NCBI GenBank assembly: GCA_036961205.1
Contig: JBALVI010000003.1
Span: forward strand, 310,001 to 374,000
Direction: 5' to 3'
Source: CALJFL01 sp036961205
GTDB lineage: Bacteria > Pseudomonadota > Gammaproteobacteria > Pseudomonadales > Halieaceae
DNA: 64,000 nt
The position numbers and the translations under genes are program-made. Position 1 is the first letter of the stretch. The number at the start of each line of letters is the position of its first letter. Below, one piece after another: positions 25,198 through 34,074 of this stretch. The notes below the pieces were generated by a model. It ran no database searches. It was not told the DNA's origin and worked only from the letters and a program-made list of their open reading frames with translations.

Positions 25198-26667
25198 GTG
25201 AACGAACGTAAACGAGCTCGACCCGCTGATTATTTCGCCGATTGGAAAGAACGGGAGGCCCTGGCCGAGGGTATGATCCCCATGGTCGGTAAAATGTCCC
25301 GTGAGAATAACGTCAAATGTTATATCTATGGGCATTCCCTGGTGAATCGCTCTGTACTGCAGATCATGAAAGATCACCGCTATGTGCGCCAGATCGAGGA
25401 GAATGAGCTCTCAGAGTTTGAGACATTCCCTGTTCTGAAGGCCATATCTGAACTTAATTTGGGCCCTGCTCATATCGATGTCGGCCGCCTCGCGGTTCAT
25501 TATTACGACAAGGGCGAGGGTCAGGACCAGAGCATCGATGAATATGTCGCCAGTGAATTGGCAGATTTGATTGGTAAGCAGGGCGAACCGGCCCATGAGC
25601 CCGTCGACGTAGTTCTTTACGGGTTTGGCCGTATCGGTCGCCTGATGGCTCGTATTTTGATCGATAAAACCGATGGCGGGGCGTCGCTGAGGCTGCGCGC
25701 CATTGTGGTGCGCAAAGGCAAGGCCGATAACGACCTGGTGAAAAGAGCCAGCCTACTGCGGCGGGACTCGGTACACGGTGCGTTCGAAGGCACTATAAGA
25801 GTCGACGAAGAGCGCCAGTCGTTTGTTGCCAATGGCAACGAGATCAAAGTGATTTATGCGGATTCCCCGGACAGCATAGATTACACCGCCCACGGCATTA
25901 ACAATGCCATGATAATTGACAATACCGGTGTCTGGCGAGACGAAGCCGGCCTGTCGCTGCACCTGAAGTCCAAAGGCGCTAGCAAGGTGATTCTGACTGC
26001 GCCGGGCAAGGGCGATATGAAGAACGTGGTCGCGGGTATCAATAGCGATATTATTTCCGCAGAAGATACAATTATCTCGGCAGCATCGTGCACTACCAAC
26101 GCGATTGCACCGCCGCTGAAGGCGCTGGACGACGCATTCGGCATCGTAACGGGACACGTTGAAACCGTGCACGCCTACACTAACGATCAGAACCTGACCG
26201 ACAACTACCACAAGGCCAACCGCCGAGGCCGCAGCGCACCGCTGAATATGGTAATCACTGAAACCGGCGCCGCCCGCGCCGTTGCCAAAGTACTGCCACA
26301 GCTAGCTGGCAAGCTGACCGGGAATGCGATTCGGGTTCCCACACCCAATGTTTCGATGGCTATCCTGAACCTGACTCTGGGTCGGGAAACAACAGTGGAA
26401 GAGCTGAACGAACATATGCGCAGTATGGCGCTGCACTCGCCCATGCGTAAGCAGATCGACTACTCAAACTCGCCTGAAGTGGTGTCCTCTGATTTTGTGG
26501 GCTCCAGAACCGCCTGTGTTTACGATGCGCAAGCCACTATCGTCAATGGCGCTCATGCGGTGATCTACCTGTGGTATGACAACGAGTTCGGCTACAGCTG
26601 CCAGGTTCATCGTATTCTCGAGCAGATGGCGGGAATCGAATACGCCACCTTCCCGAAAAAGACCTGA
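25198..26667 (+). CDS. gap: Glyceraldehyde-3-phosphate dehydrogenase, long form
   Basis: NAD(P)-dependent oxidation of glyceraldehyde-3-phosphate. The 489 residues comprise an N-terminal extension of about 135 residues with no Rossmann motif, then the dinucleotide fold VDVVLYGFGRIGRLMARIL. The catalytic cysteine is C298 in SAASCTTNAIAPPLK. A further family block is HAYTNDQNLTDNYHKANRRG, ending with the typical WYDNEFGYSCQV. The long form next to mfd is the one found in Pseudomonas and marine gammaproteobacteria. It starts with GTG. Likely monocistronic; a small hairpin with T5 follows. Confidence 0.95.
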   Translation: MNERKRARPADYFADWKEREALAEGMIPMVGKMSRENNVKCYIYGHSLVNRSVLQIMKDHRYVRQIEENELSEFETFPVLKAISELNLGPAHIDVGRLAVHYYDKGEGQDQSIDEYVASELADLIGKQGEPAHEPVDVVLYGFGRIGRLMARILIDKTDGGASLRLRAIVVRKGKADNDLVKRASLLRRDSVHGAFEGTIRVDEERQSFVANGNEIKVIYADSPDSIDYTAHGINNAMIIDNTGVWRDEAGLSLHLKSKGASKVILTAPGKGDMKNVVAGINSDIISAEDTIISAASCTTNAIAPPLKALDDAFGIVTGHVETVHAYTNDQNLTDNYHKANRRGRSAPLNMVITETGAARAVAKVLPQLAGKLTGNAIRVPTPNVSMAILNLTLGRETTVEELNEHMRSMALHSPMRKQIDYSNSPEVVSSDFVGSRTACVYDAQATIVNGAHAVIYLWYDNEFGYSCQVHRILEQMAGIEYATFPKKT

Positions 26668-26749
26668 GTAATTGGCAGGTGGCAGGTACTTGGCGGGCCG
26701 GCTTAACATCCGTGTCCGTCGCTAAAACTTGTTCAAAATCATGTATCTT

Positions 26750-26770
26750 CACCAATCGGATGGTGTTTTT
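26750..26770 (+). terminator. Weak intrinsic terminator between gap and nqrA
   Basis: CACCA (26750-26754) and TGGTG (26761-26765) form a 5-bp stem with a 6-nt loop, directly followed by TTTTT. The short stem makes it weak, but its position between gap and the nqr promoter fits. Confidence 0.4.
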
Positions 26771-26786
26771 GGATGGGTCTATCCGG

Positions 26787-26792
26787 TATAAT
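26787..26792 (+). promoter_or_regulatory. Candidate -10 element of the nqr operon promoter
   Basis: A perfect TATAAT 144 bp upstream of nqrA. The region 17 bp upstream (TGTTTT) is a poor -35. The leader of about 140 nt between it and nqrA shows no recognised riboswitch. Confidence 0.4.
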
Positions 26793-26936
26793 GCGCTCGG
26801 CCTGGAGTCAGGCGGTTAATTCTTGTGCCACTCGGTATCAGCGTGGAGCGGTTATCAGGTGAATTTCGATGTTAATCGGTCTGTGTCCACCTCTCCGGCC
26901 CACCCGTAGTAAGTAGCTAATCTGTAGGCAGATCGT

Positions 26937-28280
26937 ATGATCAAAATTAAGCGGGGCATGGATATACCTATCCAGGGCGCCCCCAACCAAAGTATTGAAG
27001 ACGCTTCGCCGGCGAGAGCTGTCGCTCTGGTCGGCTTTGACTATATCGGTATGAAGCCGACTATGGCAGTTAGTGTTGGCGATCAGGTAAAGCTGGGTCA
27101 GCTTCTGTTCACTGACAAAAAGAATGAAGGGGTGCGGTACACCGCGCCCGCCAGTGGCACCGTAACCGCTATTAACCGCGGGGCCAGGCGGGTGTTGCAG
27201 TCTGTAGTCATCGAAGTCGCCGGCGATGACGCCGAGACCTTTGAAGTACGCGACGCAGCCGCCTGCAAACAGCTGGATGCCGCTACCGTCAGGGCACAAT
27301 TGGTGGAGAGTGGGCAGTGGACTGCCCTCAGAACGCGGCCATTTTCCAAAGTACCCGCGGTAGAAAGCGCATGCGCAGCCATTTTTATCACCGCTATCGA
27401 TACTCATCCGTTGGCGGCCGATCCTGCCCTAATTATAGCCGAGCAAGCTGAAGCGTTCGCTCTTGGCCAGGATCTGCTGGCAACTCTCACCGCCGGCAAG
27501 GTGTATCTGTGCGGTCAGTCTGGTGCCAATTTGCCCCAGGGCAGCGCGGCAAATGTAGAGTTAGCAGAATTCGCCGGTCCGCATCCAGCGGGTCTTGCGG
27601 GTACACATATCCATTTTCTGGAAGGCGTCAGCATCGGTAAGGTGGTCTGGTCTATCGGCTACCAGGATGTCATTGCTATCGGTCGCTTGTTCCTCGATGG
27701 CCGCATTTATGCCAGCAGGGTTATTTCGCTGGGTGGTCCGCAGGTTGAAAAACCCCGTCTGCTTCGTACTCATTTGGGCGTAGATTTACAGGCCTTGTGT
27801 GCCGGTGAGTTGCGCGACGGCGATAATCGGGTGGTTTCGGGCTCGGTCCTTGGCGGTAGGCAGGTGCACGCACCCACGGCGTATCTTGGCCGTTACCACA
27901 ATCAGGTCTCTGTGTTACTTGAAGGCCGCCATCGAGAGCTATTGGGTTGGATTTCACCCGGCTTCGAAAAGCACTCAAATCTTGGCATCTATGTCACCAG
28001 CTTGTTCGGTAAAAAGCCTTTGGCCATGACTACTAATACCAACGGCAGCGAAAGAGCGATGGTGCCTGTGGGCAGCTATGAAACCGTGGTACCACTGGAT
28101 GTATTGCCGACACAGCTGTTGCGTTCATTGATTATCGGCGACTCCGAAATGGCTCAGGCCTTGGGCTGTCTCGAACTGGAAGAGGAAGACCTCGCCTTGT
28201 GTAGTTATGTGTGCCCTGGAAAATATGAATACGGCCCTATTCTGCGGGACAACCTGACACGAATTGAGACGGAGGGTTAG
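26937..28280 (+). CDS. nqrA: Na+-translocating NADH:quinone reductase subunit A
   Basis: Peripheral cytoplasmic subunit carrying the quinone-interacting region of the Na+-NQR pump. The 447 residues begin with the family N-terminus MIKIKRGMDIPIQGAP and include barrel-sandwich sequence VGDQVKLGQLLFTDKK and the C-terminal CSYVCPGKYEYGPILRDNL. First gene of the nqrABCDEF-apbE-nqrM cluster; three bases separate it from nqrB. Confidence 0.97.
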   Translation: MIKIKRGMDIPIQGAPNQSIEDASPARAVALVGFDYIGMKPTMAVSVGDQVKLGQLLFTDKKNEGVRYTAPASGTVTAINRGARRVLQSVVIEVAGDDAETFEVRDAAACKQLDAATVRAQLVESGQWTALRTRPFSKVPAVESACAAIFITAIDTHPLAADPALIIAEQAEAFALGQDLLATLTAGKVYLCGQSGANLPQGSAANVELAEFAGPHPAGLAGTHIHFLEGVSIGKVVWSIGYQDVIAIGRLFLDGRIYASRVISLGGPQVEKPRLLRTHLGVDLQALCAGELRDGDNRVVSGSVLGGRQVHAPTAYLGRYHNQVSVLLEGRHRELLGWISPGFEKHSNLGIYVTSLFGKKPLAMTTNTNGSERAMVPVGSYETVVPLDVLPTQLLRSLIIGDSEMAQALGCLELEEEDLALCSYVCPGKYEYGPILRDNLTRIETEG

Positions 28281-28283
28281 AGC

Positions 28284-29480
28284 GTGGCACTGAGAAAATC
28301 TTTAGACAACCTTGAGCACCATTTCAAGGAGGGCGGGCGGTTTGAAAAGTACTACGCACTGTTCGAAGTGTTTGATACCTTCCTGTACTCACCTTCATCG
28401 GTAACCCGTTCTACTGCTCATGTTCGTGATGGGGTAGATCTCAAGCGTATTATGATCACTGTATGGATGGCGACGTTTCCTGCCATGTTTTACGGTATGT
28501 ACAACCTGGGCTTTCAGGCCAATGACATTCTCGCTGCCAGCGGTGGCGGTGTGGAAGGTTGGCGCGGTTCGCTCATTGCTACTTTTGGTGGCTATGACGC
28601 CGGCAGTATTTGGCATTGCCTCTGGTTCGGCGCTGTGTATTTCATTCCAATTTATGCGGTGACTTTTCTGGTCGGTATTTCCTGGGAAATTCTATTTGCT
28701 ATAAAAAGAGGGCACGAGGTCAATGAAGGCTTTTTCGTAACCTCCGTCCTCTTCGCTTTGTGTTGCCCGCCGGATCTGCCCCTGTGGCAGGCAGCGCTGG
28801 GTATCAGCTTTGGTGTAGTAATCGGTAAAGAAGTCTTTGGTGGTACTGGTAAAAACTTCCTTAATCCCGCGTTGACCGGTAGGGCCTTTTTGTATTTTGC
28901 CTATCCCGCGCAGCTGTCAGGTGATGCTGTATGGACTGCAGTTGATGGCTATACCGGTGCGACTGCACTGTCGGTAGTGGCGTCTCAGGGTATGGAAGCG
29001 CTGGAGTCTACTTATAGCTGGACGTCGGCGTTTTACGGCTCCATCCCCGGGTCAATTGGTGAGACATCAACCGTGGCAATTTTGTTAGGCGGCGTACTGC
29101 TACTGGCAACCCGTATTGCGTCGTGGCGCATCGTGCTCGGCGTATTCCTGGGCATGGTGGCGTTATCGTCCCTGTTCAATATTGTCGGCTCAGATAGCAA
29201 CCCGGCGTTTGCCATGCCCTGGTACTGGCATCTGGTCACCGGCGGCTTTGCCTTCGGCATGATCTTTATGGCAACCGACCCGGTGTCGGGGGCAATGACC
29301 AACGGCGGTAAATGGGCGTTCGGTATTCTGATTGGCGTCATGACGGTGCTGATTCGAGTGGTTAACCCCGCCTTCCCGGAGGGGATCATGTTGGCCATTC
29401 TGTTCTCCAACTTGTTTGCTCCGCTGCTGGATCACTTTGTGGTTCAGGCCAATATTAAACGGAGGCTCGCCCGTGTCTAG
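28284..29480 (+). CDS. nqrB: Na+-NQR subunit B
   Basis: Integral membrane subunit (398 residues, about ten helices) carrying covalent FMN. The flavinylation motif is visible as DGYTGATALS, the second threonine being the expected FMN acceptor, modified by ApbE. Other family blocks are FFVTSVLFALCCPPDLPLWQ and GKNFLNPALTGRAF. It starts with GTG at 28284. Its end overlaps nqrC by 8 bp. Confidence 0.97.
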   Translation: MALRKSLDNLEHHFKEGGRFEKYYALFEVFDTFLYSPSSVTRSTAHVRDGVDLKRIMITVWMATFPAMFYGMYNLGFQANDILAASGGGVEGWRGSLIATFGGYDAGSIWHCLWFGAVYFIPIYAVTFLVGISWEILFAIKRGHEVNEGFFVTSVLFALCCPPDLPLWQAALGISFGVVIGKEVFGGTGKNFLNPALTGRAFLYFAYPAQLSGDAVWTAVDGYTGATALSVVASQGMEALESTYSWTSAFYGSIPGSIGETSTVAILLGGVLLLATRIASWRIVLGVFLGMVALSSLFNIVGSDSNPAFAMPWYWHLVTGGFAFGMIFMATDPVSGAMTNGGKWAFGILIGVMTVLIRVVNPAFPEGIMLAILFSNLFAPLLDHFVVQANIKRRLARV

Positions 29481-30246
29481 TCAGGACAGCACCAAGAAAA
29501 TTGTATTGGTGGCTTTGTCACTGTGCCTGGTCTGCTCAGTGATTGTTTCCACTGCGGCAGTACTGCTAAAACCAGCTCAGGAAGCCAACAAAGCGCTCGA
29601 TAAAAAGCGCAACATTTTGCAGGCTGCAGGCATGCTGCAAGCTGATGTGAGCATAGATGAACAGTTCGCTCAGATAACCGCTAAGGTCGTCGATCTGCGC
29701 ACCGGAAAATATACGGATGAAGTAGACCCGGAGCGCTTCAATCAACGCAAAGCGTCCAAGGATCCCTCGCAATCAGAGAAGCTCAGCTCCGACGCTGATT
29801 TAGCCAAGATATCGCGCCGGGAAGACTACGCCATTATTTATTTGGTACAGACTGACAGCGGTGACCTGGACAAAATAATCTTACCAGTACGCGGTTATGG
29901 CTTGTGGTCCACGTTGTATGGATTTCTTGCTCTCGAGGCAGATGGAAATACAGTGGCAGGTATGGGTTTCTATGAGCACGCTGAAACGCCAGGACTTGGC
30001 GGCGAAGTCGACAATCCCCGCTGGAAGGGCTTGTGGCCGGGCAAGCAAGTGTACCGTGACGGTGAAGTCAGTATCGGCCTTATAAAAGGCACTGTAGATG
30101 TAGCCAGTCCCGACGCCGCATGGCAAATAGACGGGCTCTCCGGCGCGACATTAACTGCCAGAGGGGTTAGCAACCTGATGCATTTTTGGCTAGGGGAAGA
30201 TGGCTTTCAGCCCTTCCTGAGTAATCTGAAGAAAGGGGACGCCTGA
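29473..30246 (+). CDS. nqrC: Na+-NQR subunit C
   Basis: 257 residues: one N-terminal membrane helix (KIVLVALSLCLVCSVIVSTAAVLL) and a periplasmic FMN domain. The ApbE target motif is present as DGLSGATLTARGV, the threonine carrying FMN. I use the GTG at 29473, which overlaps the nqrB end by 8 bp and gives the normal short N-terminus; a start at 29416 would lie inside nqrB. Confidence 0.96.
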   Translation: MSSQDSTKKIVLVALSLCLVCSVIVSTAAVLLKPAQEANKALDKKRNILQAAGMLQADVSIDEQFAQITAKVVDLRTGKYTDEVDPERFNQRKASKDPSQSEKLSSDADLAKISRREDYAIIYLVQTDSGDLDKIILPVRGYGLWSTLYGFLALEADGNTVAGMGFYEHAETPGLGGEVDNPRWKGLWPGKQVYRDGEVSIGLIKGTVDVASPDAAWQIDGLSGATLTARGVSNLMHFWLGEDGFQPFLSNLKKGDA

Positions 30247-30247
30247 C

Positions 30248-30910
30248 ATGGCCAGTATCAAGGAGACCCTCACCGGTCCCATCTTTAAAGACAATCCGAT
30301 AGCGTTACAGATTCTGGGTATCTGCTCGGCACTGGCGGTGACCTCATCGCTGCAGGTCACGTTGGTAATGTGTGTGGCCCTGACTACGGTAACGGCTTTC
30401 TCGAACCTCTCTATTTCCGCTATACGTAAGCTTATCCCTGGCAGTATCCGCATCATCGTCCAAATGATTATTATTGCCTCGCTGGTCATTGTGGTGGATC
30501 AGATACTGAAAGCGGTGGCTTACGACATCAGTAAGCAATTGTCAGTGTTCGTTGGCCTTATTATTACTAACTGCATTGTGATGGGCCGGGCTGAAGCTTT
30601 CGCCATGAAAAATCCACCCATGGCCAGCTTCTTCGATGGCATTGGTAACGGTCTGGGTTACTCGGTTGTGCTTATTTGTGTCGCGGTGATCCGCGAATTA
30701 TTCGGTGCTGGAAAGTTAATGGGCATCGAGATTTTACCGCTGGTTACCGAGGGCGGTTGGTATCAACCCAACGGAATGTTGTTGTTGCCACCCAGTGCAT
30801 TCTTCATTATCGGTTTATTAATCTGGGCCCTGCGCAGTGTCAATACCGATCAGGTAGAAGCCCCTGATTTCAAAATGGCTAAACACACACCTGTGGAAGA
30901 GGGCGTTTAA
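30248..30910 (+). CDS. nqrD: Na+-NQR subunit D
   Basis: Six-helix membrane subunit, 220 residues. Cysteines in GICSALAVTSS and TNCIVMGRAEAFAMKNPP correspond to the pair that, with NqrE, holds an Fe-S centre inside the membrane. It abuts nqrE (stop 30910, start 30911). Confidence 0.97.
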   Translation: MASIKETLTGPIFKDNPIALQILGICSALAVTSSLQVTLVMCVALTTVTAFSNLSISAIRKLIPGSIRIIVQMIIIASLVIVVDQILKAVAYDISKQLSVFVGLIITNCIVMGRAEAFAMKNPPMASFFDGIGNGLGYSVVLICVAVIRELFGAGKLMGIEILPLVTEGGWYQPNGMLLLPPSAFFIIGLLIWALRSVNTDQVEAPDFKMAKHTPVEEGV

Positions 30911-31519
30911 ATGGAACATTATCTAAGCCTCTTTATTCGCTCCATATTTATCGAAAATATGGCGCTGTCCTTCTTTTTGGGCATGTGCACCTTCCTTGCG
31001 GTTTCCAAGAAAGTACAAGCCGCCTTTGGTCTGGGTGTTGCTGTTGTGGTGGTACTGACGATCACCGTGCCGATTAACAACCTGCTTTATACCTACCTTT
31101 TAGCGGACGGCGCGCTGGCCTGGGCCGGCTATCCCGACCTGGATCTGAGCTTCCTTGGATTGCTGTCCTATATCGGGGTGATTGCTGCCCTGGTGCAAAT
31201 TTTGGAGATGTTTCTCGATAAATATGTGCCAGCACTCTACACCGCACTGGGCGTGTTTTTACCGCTTATCACAGTGAACTGTGCCATTCTCGGAGCGTCC
31301 TTGTTTATGGTCGAACGCGACTATAACTTTGGTGAGAGCGTGGTTTACGGTGCTGGCGCCGGCGTTGGTTGGGCACTGGCGATTGTTGCTTTGGCCGGTA
31401 TACGTGAAAAACTCAAGTACAGTGATATCCCTGATGGTTTACAGGGACTCGGTATTACTTTTATTACTGTTGGCCTGATGTCGCTTGGCTTCATGTCTTT
31501 CGGCGGCATAGATATTTAG
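30911..31519 (+). CDS. nqrE: Na+-NQR subunit E
   Basis: Six-helix membrane subunit, 202 residues, inverted-topology paralogue of NqrD. LGMCTFLAVSKK and VNCAILGASLFM supply the two conserved cysteines of the intramembrane Fe-S site shared with NqrD. Confidence 0.97.
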   Translation: MEHYLSLFIRSIFIENMALSFFLGMCTFLAVSKKVQAAFGLGVAVVVVLTITVPINNLLYTYLLADGALAWAGYPDLDLSFLGLLSYIGVIAALVQILEMFLDKYVPALYTALGVFLPLITVNCAILGASLFMVERDYNFGESVVYGAGAGVGWALAIVALAGIREKLKYSDIPDGLQGLGITFITVGLMSLGFMSFGGIDI

Positions 31520-31535
31520 GCGGAACTGAACAACT

Positions 31536-32759
31536 ATGGATATAACAATTTTTTTTGGTGTCGGTATGTTCACCGCCATCGTGCTGCTACTGGTGTTTAT
31601 TATTCTGATAGCACGTTCGCAGATGGTGAGTAGTGGCGCCGTCACTATCCTTATCAACGGCGAGAAAACTATTACCGTCCCCGCCGGCGGTAAACTTCTT
31701 CAGACTCTGTCAGACGCGGAACTGTTCTTGCCATCTGCCTGCGGCGGCGGCGGTACCTGCGCCCAGTGTAAATGTATTATTTCCGAGGGTGGCGGCTCGA
31801 TGTTGCCAACCGAGGAATCGCACTTCACCCGTCGCGATGCAGCGGAAGGGTGGCGACTGAGCTGCCAGACCGCAGTCAAGCAGGACATGAAAATTGAAGT
31901 GCCGGAGGAGGTGTTCGGTGTTAAGCAATGGGAATGTACTGTGGAGTCCAATCCTAATGTCGCCACGTTCATTAAAGAGCTGACCCTGCGTCTACCTGAG
32001 GGGCAAAACGTCGATTTCAAAGCGGGCGGCTATGTACAGCTGGAGTGTCCACCCCACCTGGTGAAGTACAGCGATTTCGATATCGACGAAGAGTATAGAG
32101 GCGATTGGGAGCGATTTGGTTTCTTCAAAGTCGAGTCGGAAGTCAAAGAAACTGTTATCCGCGCCTACTCCATGGCCAACTACCCTGAAGAAGAGGGCAT
32201 TGTTAAATTCAATATTCGTATCGCTACGCCCCCACCTGGCAGCGAGGGTATACCAGCGGGAGAAATGTCTTCCTGGGCATTCAATCTCAAGGCGGGTGAC
32301 AAGGTAAACGTCTACGGCCCCTTCGGTGAATTTTTCGCCAAGGAAACTGAAGCAGAAATGGTGTTCATCGGCGGTGGTGCAGGCATGGCACCCATGCGAT
32401 CACATCTGTTTGATCAGCTCAAGAGGATCCACTCCAAGCGTAAAATTTCTTTCTGGTATGGAGCGCGGTCTCTGCGCGAGATGTTCTATCAAGAAGATTA
32501 TGATCAATTGGCGGCTGACAATGACAACTTCGATTGGCATGTTGCTCTTTCAGACCCACAACCGGAAGACAATTGGGACGGTATGACAGGTTTCATTCAC
32601 AACGTACTTTTTGAGAACTATCTCAAAGACCATCCGGCACCGGAAGATTGTGAATTCTATATGTGTGGTCCGCCCATGATGAACGCTGCGGTCGTTCAGA
32701 TGTTGACCGATCTGGGTGTCGAACCCGACAACATTATGCTCGATGACTTCGGCGGATAG
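31536..32759 (+). CDS. nqrF: Na+-NQR subunit F (NADH-oxidising)
   Basis: Electron entry subunit, 407 residues. An N-terminal membrane helix precedes a 2Fe-2S ferredoxin domain with C69, C75, C78 and C110 (SACGGGGTCAQCKC). The FAD domain has RAYSMANYP, and the NADH domain has FIGGGAGMAPMRS and ends in MLDDFGG. A strong intrinsic terminator lies 8-34 bp after its stop, inside apbE. Confidence 0.97.
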   Translation: MDITIFFGVGMFTAIVLLLVFIILIARSQMVSSGAVTILINGEKTITVPAGGKLLQTLSDAELFLPSACGGGGTCAQCKCIISEGGGSMLPTEESHFTRRDAAEGWRLSCQTAVKQDMKIEVPEEVFGVKQWECTVESNPNVATFIKELTLRLPEGQNVDFKAGGYVQLECPPHLVKYSDFDIDEEYRGDWERFGFFKVESEVKETVIRAYSMANYPEEEGIVKFNIRIATPPPGSEGIPAGEMSSWAFNLKAGDKVNVYGPFGEFFAKETEAEMVFIGGGAGMAPMRSHLFDQLKRIHSKRKISFWYGARSLREMFYQEDYDQLAADNDNFDWHVALSDPQPEDNWDGMTGFIHNVLFENYLKDHPAPEDCEFYMCGPPMMNAAVVQMLTDLGVEPDNIMLDDFGG

Positions 32760-33801
32760 ATTTCAAGGCCACTCAAAGGAGTGGCTTTTTTTTGTTGCAG
32801 GTCTAGTACTGTTGCTGGCGGGTTGCGCCGGCGACTCAAAAGCACCGCTGCAGCTGTCTGGCTATGCACTGGGTACAACCTGGCATATAACAGCTGGCAG
32901 TAGCGACCAGGTCGAAATTGATTCTGCGTCGCTGCAGGCTCTGGTTCAGGGTCAGCTCGACCGGGTCAACCGAAGCATGTCCACTTATCTCCCAGACTCG
33001 GAAATTAATCGGTTTAATGCCTCTTCCGTTGGCGTCTGGCAGGAGCCTTCAGCAGATTTCTTGACTGTGCTGGACGCGGCTCTGGCGATTGGCATTGCAA
33101 CTAAAGGTGCCTACGATATTACAGTGGGTCCTTTAGTTGATCTCTGGGGATTTGGCCCGGGTGAGCCCCGTACGGGAATTCCCTCACGTACTGCCGTTGC
33201 CCAGGCTAAAGAGCAGGTGGGGCAGGCCAAAGTTGAACGGGATGGCCCTCGAGCACGTCGTATGAATGATGTGTCCCTGGACTTTTCTTCCATTGCCAAG
33301 GGCTATGCTGTGGATTTGGTTGCAGAAGCACTGGGCCATATCGGCGTAACACATTATATGGTCGAAGTTGGCGGGGAAATGCGGGTTGCAGGTATGAGCC
33401 CGCGTGGAGATGCCTGGCGTATTGCTATCGAGCAACCGAACCCGGAGCGTCGTGAAGTTGCACGGGCCATATCAATCACTGATGTGGCAGTGGCCACGTC
33501 GGGTGACTACCGAAATTATTTTGATTTGGATGGCGAGCGATATTCCCATACCATCGATCCACGCACCGGCTACCCGGTACGCCACGATCTGGTATCAGTG
33601 ACGGTAATAGACGACAGTACAATGCTCGCAGATGCCTGGGCGACGGCGCTTACCGTATTGGGCGCAGAAGAAGCTTTTGCGTTGGCCGAGGAAAACAACT
33701 TGGCAGTCTATTTTATACGCAGTACGGCAGACAGCTTTGTGGCTAGTCACACTGCTGCCTTTGAGCCGTTTCTGACCACCCCGGCAGCGATTACGGAATG
33801 A
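32743..33801 (+). CDS. apbE: FAD:protein FMN transferase ApbE (lipoprotein)
   Basis: Attaches FMN by phosphoester bond to threonines of NqrB and NqrC. The protein is 352 residues with a lipoprotein signal ending LLLAGC. Family blocks are GTTWHI, DGPRARRMNDVSLDFSSIAKGYAVD, VEVGGEMRVAG and the metal site in HTIDPRTGYPVRH. The start at 32743 overlaps the nqrF end and has no good ribosome-binding site. Codons 9-17 coincide with a complete intrinsic terminator, which is unusual. It belongs to the nqr cluster and is followed by nqrM. Confidence 0.93.
   Translation: MTSADRFQGHSKEWLFFVAGLVLLLAGCAGDSKAPLQLSGYALGTTWHITAGSSDQVEIDSASLQALVQGQLDRVNRSMSTYLPDSEINRFNASSVGVWQEPSADFLTVLDAALAIGIATKGAYDITVGPLVDLWGFGPGEPRTGIPSRTAVAQAKEQVGQAKVERDGPRARRMNDVSLDFSSIAKGYAVDLVAEALGHIGVTHYMVEVGGEMRVAGMSPRGDAWRIAIEQPNPERREVARAISITDVAVATSGDYRNYFDLDGERYSHTIDPRTGYPVRHDLVSVTVIDDSTMLADAWATALTVLGAEEAFALAEENNLAVYFIRSTADSFVASHTAAFEPFLTTPAAITE
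32768..32793 (+). terminator. Intrinsic terminator inside the 5' end of apbE
   Basis: GCCACTC (32768-32774) and GAGTGGC (32779-32785), a 7-bp GC-rich stem with AAAG loop, are followed by eight T residues (32786-32793). It ends the nqrA-F transcript but lies within the signal-peptide codons of apbE. Confidence 0.85.
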
Positions 33802-33826
33802 TAAGCTGCATAGTATCGGAGGCAAT

Positions 33827-34060
33827 ATGACATTATTTCTTATCAGCGCAGTAGTCATTGGACTGGTGATTGCCGGTATGGCGATCGGCGTTATTATGGG
33901 GCGACCCCCTATTAAAGGTTCCTGTGGCGGGTTGGGAGCCCTGGGTGTTGATCAGGCTTGTGAGCTTTGCGGGGGCGACCCCAAGAGCTGTGATGAAGAG
34001 AGCCGTGACGGACGGGAAGGTAAGGCCAATCCCGGCTTATACTACCCCGCCTCCAAGTAG
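33827..34060 (+). CDS. nqrM: Na+-NQR maturation protein NqrM
   Basis: 77 residues: a membrane helix (LFLISAVVIGLVIAGMAIGVIMG) and four cysteines C33, C45, C48 and C55 in KGSCGGLGALGVDQACELCGG. It is a DUF539 protein needed to insert iron between NqrD and NqrE, probably as an iron donor. It follows apbE by 25 bp. Confidence 0.95.
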   Translation: MTLFLISAVVIGLVIAGMAIGVIMGRPPIKGSCGGLGALGVDQACELCGGDPKSCDEESRDGREGKANPGLYYPASK

Positions 34061-34074
34061 AGAAGTTTGCACTG

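Noticed and set aside
25753..26211. 152-codon minus-strand frame inside the GAPDH gene
   Set aside because: Antisense shadow; the plus strand has intact GAPDH motifs throughout.
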